Assembly: GCF_902459465.1 (NCBI RefSeq)
Contig: NC_047076.1
Location: forward strand, 8,626,146-8,690,145
DNA from: Asterias rubens
Lineage: Eukaryota; Echinodermata; Asteroidea; Forcipulatida; Asteriidae
Direction: 5' to 3'
Length of the DNA stretch: 64,000 bases
Part shown: positions 48,001 through 55,900 of the stretch, piece after piece
Layout: each line of letters opens with the position of its first letter
How positions within the stretch are numbered: the first letter of the stretch is position 1
Translations under genes and position numbers: made by a program
The notes under the pieces: generated by a model
What the model saw: the letters and a program-made list of their open reading frames with translations, nothing else
The model's database searches: none
Told to the model about the DNA's origin: nothing

Positions 48001-51000
48001 GAGGAAAGACTAACTAACCGGAAGGGAAATGTTTGTTGAAAACGCCTTGAAAACAGACTATGACGTAAAGCCCTTTCATATGATGTAGATTGTCTAAATA
48101 GCTTTTGTGGTTGAGGAAACGTGAACTGATGAATAATGGCGACTGGAGAAGAGCCTAACTAACCAGAAGGGAAATGTTTGTTGAAAACGCCTTGAAAACA
48201 GACTACGTACGTAAAGCCCTTTCATATGATGTATAGATTGTCAAAATAGCTTTTGTGGTTGAGGACATAGGAACTTATGCATAATGACGACTGGAGAAGA
48301 GACTAACTAACCGAATAGGAAATGTTTGTTGAAAACATCTGAAAACAGACTACGTACGTAAAGCCCTTTCATATGATGTATAGATTGTCAAAATAGCTTG
48401 TGTGGTTGAGGACATAGGAACTTATGCATCATGACGATTGGAGAAGAGACTAACTAGGAGGAAAATCTTTGTTGAAAACGCCTTGAAAAAAGACTAAAGC
48501 GAAGCTATTTATAGGAGAAAAAAAAATTAAATACAAAAGTAAATCGTACAAATTTTGGTCGCCAAGTGGTCTCCCATCCAAATACTGACTGGGCTCGATT
48601 TTGCTTAACTTTAGTGACAGGTGTTATCAACGCAGTATGGTACGCAGACTAAAACGATCAACACGTGGTGCAGAGCGTGACTATGGTCATCAATGCACCG
48701 CATACTTACACGTGGTGACCGCAATGCACCGCATGCTTACACGTGGTGACAAAGTACATGTACATGTAATTGTAAAATCTTTACGCGCAATCAATGGGGG
48801 AATTTTGTAGTGCTTTATACGTGAATTTTAGATTTTTCAACATCGATTTTGAACCAGAAGACAAGATCAAAATGGGGTCATGTCTGTGAGGTGTTTACGG
48901 AGTTTTTAATGCCCTTTCCGATGATGTATTGATTGTAAAAATCCCTCATGCAGATCAAAAGTTATGATTTTTTGAAATAATAAACTTTTAATTAGTGTAT
49001 CTCGTCAACTGATGACGTCATCGTGACGTAAAAACTTTTGCATCATCTACTGGTTATTGTCTACCTGTGTGCAAAGTTTCAACTTAATGCAAGCTTCGCA
49101 TCTATGCTTTTTCTTGCGGACAATCGACAGCGAGAAGAATAAGAAAAACCAAAAAAAACCAAAAAAAAAAACCGAACAAAAACAAAGAGTTGTTCGGGCT
49201 TTTGCCCGAACACCTAAAAACAGGCTTGGTACACTTGCCCCTGGTTACTGCCTTGGTGCCCTTTTCGAATGCTTCAACCGCTTGGCTCCAGTCACAATTA
49301 AATAACAAACATTTACCCGACTCCGGTTTCTCATAATTTTGCTTTAGTTAAGCTTCCCCATTCAATTTGAAAAGCAGTGTATAATTTTAATATATATAGT
49401 AAAATTGATTCTGATACTAACCTTGTCAAATGGAGTGAGACCCTTGATGCGCGCTCTGAAGTACCCAGCAGCCAGAAGGAGTTCAATCGTCTCCTGTAAT
49501 TTAATATTTTGCTCCTCATCTTCCCTTGTTTCAACCTGCAAATAAGAAGGTATAAAAATAATGTTTTGACAAAAAAATTGATATTTGAAAAACTCAACCA
49601 ATTTTATACCTAAATGTGATGAAGATTTTACTAGTATTTTAATGAACTGTACTATGATGATTCTGAATGCAAATTGATATTGGTTTAAAACCATATAATG
49701 CCCATCTGAGTGAACGATTTCTTCTGAAGGTAGATCTAACCCAAGTATTTTTGCATTTTTGAATTTTTAATTCTTAAAATTAATTATTTGAGTTGACTAA
49801 AAAGTCAAAGGTTTTTATTAAAGAATTTTCATTCATATAATTCTTAAAATTAACTATTTGAGTGAACTCAAAGTCAAAAGTTTTTACTAACATTTTAAAT
49901 TACACACCTACATTCTGACAACCTTATATTTGACAATTCAGCCTAAATTCCGAGATCCCTATGTTCAGACACCCCTATATTTCAAAATCCATATGTTCAA
50001 ACAACTGAACCTACATTCCGACACTCCTAAGTTATTTTCGCACATTATTACTCTGATAAGCAATAATAAAAACACAACTTGTATTAAAGGCAGTGGACAC
50101 TATTGGTAATTGTCAAAGACTAGCCTTCACAGTTGGTGTATCTCAACACATGCATAAAATACCGAACCTGTGAAAATTTGAGCTCAATCGGTCATTGAAC
50201 TTGCGAGATAATAATGAACGAAAAAACCACCCATGTCACACGAAGTTGTGTGCATTAAGATGGTCGATTTCGAGACCTCAAGTTCTGAATCTGAGGTCTC
50301 GAAATCAAATTCGTGGAAAATTACTTCTTTCTCGAAAACTATGGCACTTCAGAGGGAGCCATTTCTCACAATGTTTTATACCATCAACCTCTCCCCATTA
50401 CTCGTAGTCAAGAAAGGTTTTATGCTAATAATTATTTTGAGTAATTACCAATAGAGTCCACTGCCTTTAAAGTTTATCTGGCGAATAAGTTTGACCATTC
50501 GAAAGTTTAATTTCAAAAAAAAAAAAAAATAGTAATAAAAATAATAACAAATAATAATTATAATATGTTAATAATAATAAATAAATAAGTCCTATCCCCC
50601 ATAAGCCCTCTTCGTTTTAAACCAAAGTTGCTATAGAAGAATAACACTTTTCACATAAATTAAACTCCTCTGAAGTGAAAGAAACATAAAGATAGTTTAC
50701 CTGTAGGTCAGGTATGGATTAAATTGCGGTTGGGTGTAGTGTCGCACCATTTTTTGTGAAAAATGGCAAACACAAAATGTAGCTGCAGGTTGTTAGTACA
50801 TAGAGGTGTCGGAACATAGGGGTGTTTGGGTTGTCGTAATATATAGGGGTGTCGAACAAGAGGGTGCCGGAATATATGGGTGTCGGGACATAGCCTCATA
50901 AATAGGGGTGTCGAAATATAGATTGACATAATTGAGTTGTCGGAACATGTGTCAAAACATAGGGATGTCGGAACATAGGGGTGTCGGAACATAGGGACTT

Positions 51001-51733
51001 CGGAACATACAGCAGTCACCTCTACACTCTTCAGAATCAGAGTAGATGGTGTAAATCTATTTTAATTAAGTGTCTTGCAAAACCACAAGGAAAGACTCAT
51101 GCCGCCATGCCATCCAGTGACTATTGTATAATAGACTATTGTATAATACACCACTAAAAATAGTCTGATATCGACAAACCGTAGTTGTTCCAATGGGAAA
51201 TATTAAATGAATTATTCATGCAAACCGTGTAGTTCTTGTCAATTTCGTGCCTCCTCAGGCACTTTCAAATCAATGCAAAATATTTTTTACTTTTTTTTAG
51301 TGCGAACTTGGATTTTAGAATGATACAATTTGCTGGTGTGTAGGGGGGCCTACAACAGTTAAAATTGTTTGTAATTTGTTTAATTTGCCTGATTGTTTGT
51401 AATTTGTCAGGCAGGTAAACCATTAAGGCTGCGGCGGCCGCTGCTGCCACGCCTACACGGACGGACGGAAGTGTCACTGGCACTGTACTGTCATCTCTGT
51501 CCAGGAACTGGGCAATCTGGGCAATGTCAGTGAAACCATCGAAATGGCAACAATACTTTGCACTCTTTCTTCGGTTTTAAAGACTAAATTTCAACACTCA
51601 ACAGTTTATGGGGAAGTTAAAGATGTTATAATTAATTTACCTCCACTTCTCGACCATGGGTATCATAAACAACGCCTAATTTTGAGCTGGAAGACCGACC
51701 CAGCTGAAATACACTGCCGCTGGGCGCCGCCAT
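33067..51733 (-). CDS. CCDC93: Coiled-coil domain-containing protein 93, Commander/CCC subunit
   Basis: CCDC93 pairs with CCDC22 and the COMMD ring in the Commander complex that recycles endosomal cargo. Sixteen exons on the minus strand: 51733-51641 (ATG), 49535-49422, 47603-47509, 47275-47065, 46256-46102, 45592-45403, 44345-44259, 43032-42916, 42283-42147, 40543-40472, 38669-38529, 37960-37852, 37121-37001, 35306-35222, 33768-33655 and 33111-33067 (TAG). The N-terminal CH-like domain has [17 protein letters not shown] and [20 protein letters not shown]; the C-terminal half is coiled coil, with [19 protein letters not shown]. All phases join except between 42147 and 40543. There a very small exon of 3n+1 bases must lie, and I could not place it. 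The placed exons give about 628 codons, near the family length. Confidence 0.95.
33221..33604 (+). mobile_element. TTAA-MITE copy 7
   Basis: It is full length with TTAA at both ends and the central palindrome, in the last CCDC93 intron. It lies about 50 bp from exon 33768-33655. Confidence 0.92.
33894..34274 (-). mobile_element. TTAA-MITE copy 8
   Basis: It is full length, flanked by CTTAA at the left and TTAAG at the right. GAGACCTCAAGTTTAGAATT and its mirror form the central palindrome. Confidence 0.92.
34285..34500 (-). mobile_element. tRNA-like SINE fragments
   Basis: GCAGGTTCGAATCCTGG on the plus strand and GGATTCGAACATACAACC with CCACAAGACCACCGAG on the minus strand look like two decayed tRNA-type promoters from SINEs in opposite orientations. 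Confidence 0.5.
34640..35165 (+). mobile_element. CACATCACGCRATRCGCG element, long copy
   Basis: The unit runs from CAGACAGTTTCACTATTCCTA to ACCACTAGTTGAAAACC. It contains a foldback at 35040-35150 in which GAGGCCTGGTTCTT faces AAGAACCAGGCC. A second copy is at 37472-37815, an inverted partial at 41460-41655, and the end motif also appears at 16360-16420. It ends about 55 bp from CCDC93 exon 35306-35222. Confidence 0.7.
35887..36600. mobile_element. CCAATTTCATA-type MITE split by a ~500-bp insert
   Basis: The left half (GGGCCAAATTTCATGAAGCT) and right half (GCTTTATGAAATTGGGTCCT) are the two ends of one MITE. Between about 36036 and 36540 lies unrelated sequence ending in an AATAAATATAATATAAATAT tail, typical of a retrotransposon 3' end. 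The insert has no reverse transcriptase frame. Confidence 0.7.
36620..36936 (-). mobile_element. SINE family A, GCAAGTCGCC subfamily
   Basis: On the minus strand the head reads TGGCCGAGCGGTTAAGAGCA (A box) and a B-box relic GGGTTCAGATCCCGG. The body has AAACAGGGTTACCCCTTT. A close copy is at 43185-43495. Confidence 0.8.
37398..37815 (+). mobile_element. Fused element fragments in CCDC93
   Basis: The first 75 bp are a truncated TTAA element of the 29092 type. The rest is a second copy of the 34640-35165 element, with its AGGCCTGGTTCTT foldback. It ends about 35 bp from exon 37960-37852. Confidence 0.7.
37972..38044. repeat. (CAAA)n microsatellite
   Basis: About 18 tetranucleotide units start about 12 bp before CCDC93 exon 37960-37852. 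On the coding strand they form a T-rich tract upstream of its acceptor. Confidence 0.95.
38140..38470 (-). mobile_element. SINE family A, long copy
   Basis: The minus-strand head TGGCCGAGCGGTTTAGTACA is followed by the B box GGGTTCGAATCCTGG. The body has GTACCCATTTACCCC. The tail TAATATTGACTCTTATATAT lies at the left. Confidence 0.8.
39085..39471 (-). mobile_element. TTAA-MITE copy 9
   Basis: It is full length apart from a short loss at the left terminus; the right end is CCAATAGTGTCCACTGCCTTTAA-like. Confidence 0.9.
40858..40982 (+). mobile_element. TTAA-MITE copy 10, right third only
   Basis: It begins at GAGGGAGCCGTTTCTAACAA and keeps the right terminus. The first 270 bp are missing. Confidence 0.85.
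41265..41460 (-). mobile_element. TTAA-MITE copy 11, broken at the central palindrome
   Basis: The left terminus is intact. Homology stops right after GAGGTCTCGAAATCAAC, and an inverted fragment of the 34640 element follows at once, to about 41655. Confidence 0.85.
41460..41655 (-). mobile_element. Inverted partial copy of the 34640 element
   Basis: ATCACGTGATGTGGCACAAC and GAAGAAACTGTCTTATAAG are the complement of sequence at 34740-34830. A decayed second block follows. Confidence 0.65.
41705..42010 (-). mobile_element. SINE family A, long copy
   Basis: It runs from GTGCCCTGGTCATAATTATG to the tRNA-like head (minus strand TGGCCGAGTGGTTAAGAGCA). It is the reference for the deleted copy at 1958-2070. 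Confidence 0.8.
42695..42850. mobile_element. CCAATTTCATA-type MITE, partial
   Basis: It starts GGACCAAATTTCATAAAGCT and contains GCTTAGCAGATTTC. The right terminus is lost just before CCDC93 exon 43032-42916. Confidence 0.6.
43185..43495 (-). mobile_element. SINE family A, GCAAGTCGCC subfamily, best copy
   Basis: On the minus strand TGGCCGAGCGGTTAAGAGCA and GGGTTCGAATCCCGG form a well-kept A and B box. It is over 90 percent similar by eye to 36620-36936. Confidence 0.85.
43726..43976. mobile_element. CCAATTTCATA-type MITE, subfamily 2
   Basis: GGGTCCAATTTCATACCTCT at the left is mirrored by AGCAGAGCCATGAAATTAGA at the right. It abuts the next copy. Confidence 0.7.
43978..44222. mobile_element. 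CCAATTTCATA-type MITE, full length
   Basis: GGGCCCAATTTCATAGAGCT is exactly mirrored at the right. The second arm segment GCTTAGCATGAAAT also pairs. It ends about 37 bp from CCDC93 exon 44345-44259. Confidence 0.9.
45083..45275. mobile_element. Foldback element
   Basis: ATTGACTGCTTTAACTCATG at the left faces CATTCGAAGCAGTCAATAT at the right. The inner arms GGTTAAAACT and AGTTTTAACA pair as well. Confidence 0.7.
47285..47480 (-). mobile_element. SINE with LINE-derived 3' tail
   Basis: The tRNA-like part (47400-47480, with GGGTTCGATTCCCTGTCG on the minus strand) is joined to a tail of about 60 bp. That tail is almost identical to the 3' end of the LINE at 4796-4860, including GGTGGATATGTGCGCATTA and a (TTA)n end. 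The tail ends about 10 bp from the acceptor of CCDC93 exon 47275-47065. Confidence 0.85.
47646..49215 (+). mobile_element. Helentron-like non-autonomous element 1
   Basis: The left end is a hairpin (AGTGTTTGTAGAAACAAACA) followed by GGTGTTCGGC. The right end is TTGTTCGGGCTTTTGCCCGAA, a hairpin, followed by CACCTAAAAA. The core carries four ~147-bp tandem units. Nothing is coding. It fills most of CCDC93 intron 2. The superfamily call is inference from the architecture. Confidence 0.6.
47916..48505. repeat. ~147-bp tandem units inside Helentron-like element 1
   Basis: GCCCTTTCATATGATGTATA and close variants recur at 47923, 48069, 48216 and 48363, giving periods of 146-147 bp. A diverged relic lies near 48910. 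Confidence 0.9.
49915..50035. repeat. Short ACACCCCTATRTTC-type repeat, left block
   Basis: Words such as CCCTATGTTCAGACACCCCT are the inverse of the GGTGTCGGAACATAGG words at 50795-51010. The two blocks flank MITE copy 12. Confidence 0.6.
50086..50470 (+). mobile_element. TTAA-MITE copy 12
   Basis: It is full length with TTAA at both ends, in CCDC93 intron 1, and is one of the best-preserved copies. Confidence 0.93.
50795..51010. repeat. ~18-bp GGTGTCGGAACATAGG repeat array
   Basis: About 12 degenerate units have mixed spacing. The open frame across 51019-50708 ([11 protein letters not shown] repeats) is caused by the repeat. Confidence 0.75.
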
Positions 51734-51880
51734 TTTGTTCAAGGTTATTTGTGGTCACGTGAACATCCACCCAAGGCAAAGGTCAACTTTTTCCAAGCAC
51801 GTGACGAGAATTTTCTACTTTCAACCAATCAGAGAGTAGCTTGGAGATGGCCATTTAAATCAGAAAACAACACTTTTGAC
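51734..51880. promoter_or_regulatory. Bidirectional promoter of CCDC93 and the ankyrin gene
   Basis: Only about 150 bp separate the CCDC93 ATG from a plus-strand 5' exon. GTCACGTG lies at 51754-51761 and CACGTGAC at 51798-51805. These are E-boxes with the flank seen in CLEAR/TFE-MITF and USF sites. A CCAAT box lies at 51825-51829. No TATA box was seen. Confidence 0.55.
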
Positions 51881-51960
51881 AATATCGTCTGCTAATCTTC
51901 GTGACAAGAAGTTGCGTATTTCCAGTCAACAAACTGATCGGATGTCAAATAAATTCATGG
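51881..51960 (+). other. Probable 5' non-coding exon of the ankyrin gene
   Basis: A good donor (ATG|GTAAGTTC) ends this stretch at 51960, just past the promoter. No acceptor downstream joins it in an open frame to the ankyrin CDS, so it is probably untranslated. A second exon-like segment with a GTAAGT donor ends at 52492. Confidence 0.4.
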
Positions 51961-52970
51961 TAAGTTCAGAGGTAGGCACTGTGAGGGTAGGGAAATCAAA
52001 TCATTGTCTGAACACATGTCAGGTGAAGAAAATTTGCTCTTACTTTGAAAATAATCGAGTCCAACTTAAAAAAACCACACTCACCGTGACCGTGACCGTG
52101 ACCATGCACACTGCGGCTGCCTGCGCCAGGACAGTCTACTCTTATTCTGGTGTCATGTGTTTTCAGTAGGATAACAGGAAAATTGCTCATAATAAAAAAA
52201 TAAATGATTTTTAAAAAATCATATATCCAACCTTTTTACAATGACACTTACATTTCATCGTGTGTTGAAATCTTAATAAAAGTTTTGTTTTTTCTGTTGC
52301 GAGATAGTCCACTAGGCACTATCGTACGTAGGGTCATATATTATCGACCCTCATATGTTTTCGAATCCAAACTTTGAATCCCGGTTACCGCGAGACTGTG
52401 CAAGCTCCACCGGTGACAGAAGCTCTGCAGTTTACACACGGTCTGTATTTTCATCAGGCTTAATCATGCTGAGAAAAATAAAGTTTCCTGTTGTAAGTTA
52501 TGCTCAAACATTTATTTATAAAATGATGACGTTTTGGTATAATTAAATGACTAGTGCATTATTATGCCAACAATCAAATGAGTTTAAGAAACATCATCCA
52601 ACCTCTATATTTCCAAACAAAATTATTATCTGTTAGACTGAGTTTCATTCTCCTTTAGTCACTAGATAGATCCCGTGATGTGGTTTCTATTTGGGATTCT
52701 ATTGTGTGCCAATATGGGGAAAAAAATTAAATATTTATAGTGAAAATGAAAAAAAACAAAACCCATAAATATTCATAATTGATGTCACATCTCTGTATTT
52801 GCTGTGAATGATCGGAAGAATTTAGCATTTGCAGGAAGTTTGAACCCGGCCTAAGTGTAACCCAATCTTGTAAAAAAATTTCAGATCCAAAACTTTTTGT
52901 TGTAGACAAAGTTACAGGCATTTACCAGCTGAAGTGGATCTTTTGAAAGCTGTTGTACTGTCTGCTTGGA

Positions 52971-55900
52971 ATGAATGTGACGCTCAACTTCAGCCGTATT
53001 TGTAACATGACATTTGACATGATTGACTACACAGGCAGCATTATGGCTCAGGTTTTAGATGCTGGAGAGGTACTGACTACAGAAAGCAAAGCCACCATCT
53101 CAAGGTTTTTAAATTGTAAGAACTGATGACCTAGACTTTGCTGGGGTTGAAATATTAGACTATTAACTATTTTTTCCCCTCTTCTTATGTAGTTATTTTT
53201 GGGGTTATAAATACCCCTTCTGCTGTGAAAACAACTTTCCTTCAAGAAGTTAAACAGGATCAAAAACCTCTTTGTTAAATTAACCAAACATTGTTTAATT
53301 TAATGGCAGTGAACAACACTTTCAGCCCAACAGTTAGAGCTGTAAGATTTAGTATGAATCTAGGATGTTCCCCACCAGGGCTTGGTTTGCCTTTACTTCT
53401 TCAGTGACATACCTTAAGGCAGTGGACACTATTGGTAATTACTCAAAATATTTAGTAGCATAAAACCTTACTTGGTAACGAGTAATGGGGAGAGGTTGAT
53501 AGTATAAAACATTGTGAGAAATGGCTCCCTCTGAAGTGAAGTAGTTTTTGAGAAAAAAAGTAATTTTCCACGAATTTGACTTCGAGACCTCAAATTTAGA
53601 ATTTGAGTCCTCGAAGTCAAGCATTGTGAAAGCACACAACTTCGTGTGACAAGGGTGTTTTTTCTTTCATTATTGTCTCGCAACTTCGACACCCAATTGA
53701 GCTCAAATTTTCACAGGTTTGTTATTTTATGCATATAATGTTAAGATACAGCCAATGAAAAGACTGGTCTTTGACAATTACCAATAGTGTCTACAATGTC
53801 TTTAAATGACCAATTGGATTGTCATTTCACTAAACTATCAGCTTTATCATAAGTCTATAATCCATGTTTTATATAAAACAAGAATGCTTCAACACAGAAG
53901 TAGGCCTATTGGATTAAATTTTAACTGGTTCTCTGGGGTTTGGTCAGCAAAACCACTACCAAGGGAGAACACAATTTAAAGAAAGCATTGTTATATGGTT
54001 TTAGTGTTTCGTATCTTAAGCAACTTTAATATATCTTGAATGAAATTTTCTTCATGACCGAGGATGAGTTTTAATGACTTTCTTTCTTTTTTTTTTTACA
54101 TCCCACAGCCTCTGAATGGTTGAAAAGATCTGCGGAAATATATCTGGAAAGACATGAAATTCCATCAGAGATGTTGTTTGCAGTTGCTCTATCAGTGCTG
54201 ATATTGGTGATGTTTATTTGGTTTGTGATGCATGGAAAAAAAGGTACATCACACTAGATACGTTCTGGAAACCATTAAACACACAAACTAACACTCCAAC
54301 ACACAAACAAACCTACAACCATCATCAACATTATCATCACAACCACTCAAACTAACAAATAGTGACAAACAAAAACAAACTCGAAGCTCTTTTGGGTAAA
54401 TTCTGTCATTTGTATTTATCTCAGTGTCTAAAAAGGTTTTTGGCTAAATTATAAATTTGACAGTCAGAAGAATTGTACTTTGTCCTCTTTCCAATTTTAT
54501 CTTTTAGGTCTAAGGTCCCTGCAGCAGCCTGAAGTCATATCAATCTTTGATCTTGCAAAGGTAAAAATTATATTCAATTTGTTTTATCATCGGGCCTTGA
54601 ATTTGTTTTATCATCGGGTCTTGAATTTGTTTTATCATCGGGCCTTGAATTTGTTTTATCATCGGGCCTTGAATTTGGCTTTTGAATTGGCCCAGCAATT
54701 TTCCTCTGGTAAGGGGCACTTCTAGGAGGAAAACGTCAATTGTATTGGAACTTGGCAGAGGGCACCACAGCAAAAGTGCAGGGCAATACTGAAATTGCTG
54801 ATGGTGATCTGGGATATTTCCAGACCTGAATCATGATTATAAATTTTTTCAAATTATAGCATCTCATATGATAGGTAATTACCTATTAATACAATCAATT
54901 CATTTAAAAGGAATTCATGAGAATTTTTTTACAAATCTGTATTTCCGCGTGAGAAATTTGTGTATAGCCTAAATTTGGTTTTTATGCATTACCATTATAA
55001 CAGATCGGATCAAAACATTTTTCATTGATGGTTTTTCCATTTTACAGACTGCCTATCTACCTGGTCGCACAGAGCAAGTGATAAATTTAGTGACAAAGTT
55101 ACAATTTGATGTGAACTTCCCCATCCCAACAAATGGAATGACACTTTTTCTGGTAAGAAATAAGTTTAGTTAATAATATGTCAATGTTTTTAAACCCTTG
55201 GAGCAGCCAAAGGGGTGCAGGCAGAAGGACCAGCTTCATACTTGTTTTAAAGGGTTTGGGTACTTTTTGTAGGACAAAAAACACAATGTCCACAGATTTA
55301 CATTAAACTTACACAGTTTGAAGATGATGATGGTAGAAAGCTTCCCTGAAAATATTACTTGCTGAGGTGCTGTAGTTTTTGAGAAATGAGTAAAACAATG
55401 TCATGAAAATATTTTCGTCTCGGTGATCATGAGACGAAAAATTATTTTAGCATGTAAAAAACAAAAAAATCCTACTGTGTGCACAAAAAACTTTATCTTT
55501 TGAGTTAGTAGTGAACCGATGTGTACATTTTCAGAATGCTTCAATCTTTAGTCTGTGGGTCAAGGAAACATCTATTCATCTGTTTAGACCATTAGAACGA
55601 GAATTGTGCCCTTCAAACACAGTTATTTACCCGTAATACAATCTACCTTTCGGTCGTTTCCTTTTGGTTCAGCATGTAATTTTTTTCTTGTTGCTGCTCG
55701 GAGGGTTTTAAAGGCTTTTGTCAAATTTCCATAATAGACCTTATGCAAATGAAGTCATTTCAGTAGGGCGCCCTCATCTAGAGGTCAAAAGGAGGTTGTT
55801 CATTGGCCAATCCTGTGCGCCGGCATACAAATCTGTGCGTTTTGATTGTTTCGTTACCGTTTTTCCACTAAGATGGCCGCTGGATGACGTCAATGCATAA

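Noticed and set aside
47916-48505. A nucleosome-phasing function for the 147-bp repeat
   Set aside because: The period equals nucleosomal DNA length, but nothing else in the sequence supports it; other element cores have different periods.
50708-51019. Repetitive small protein ([10 protein letters not shown] units)
   Set aside because: It follows the 18-bp DNA repeat and has no conserved context.
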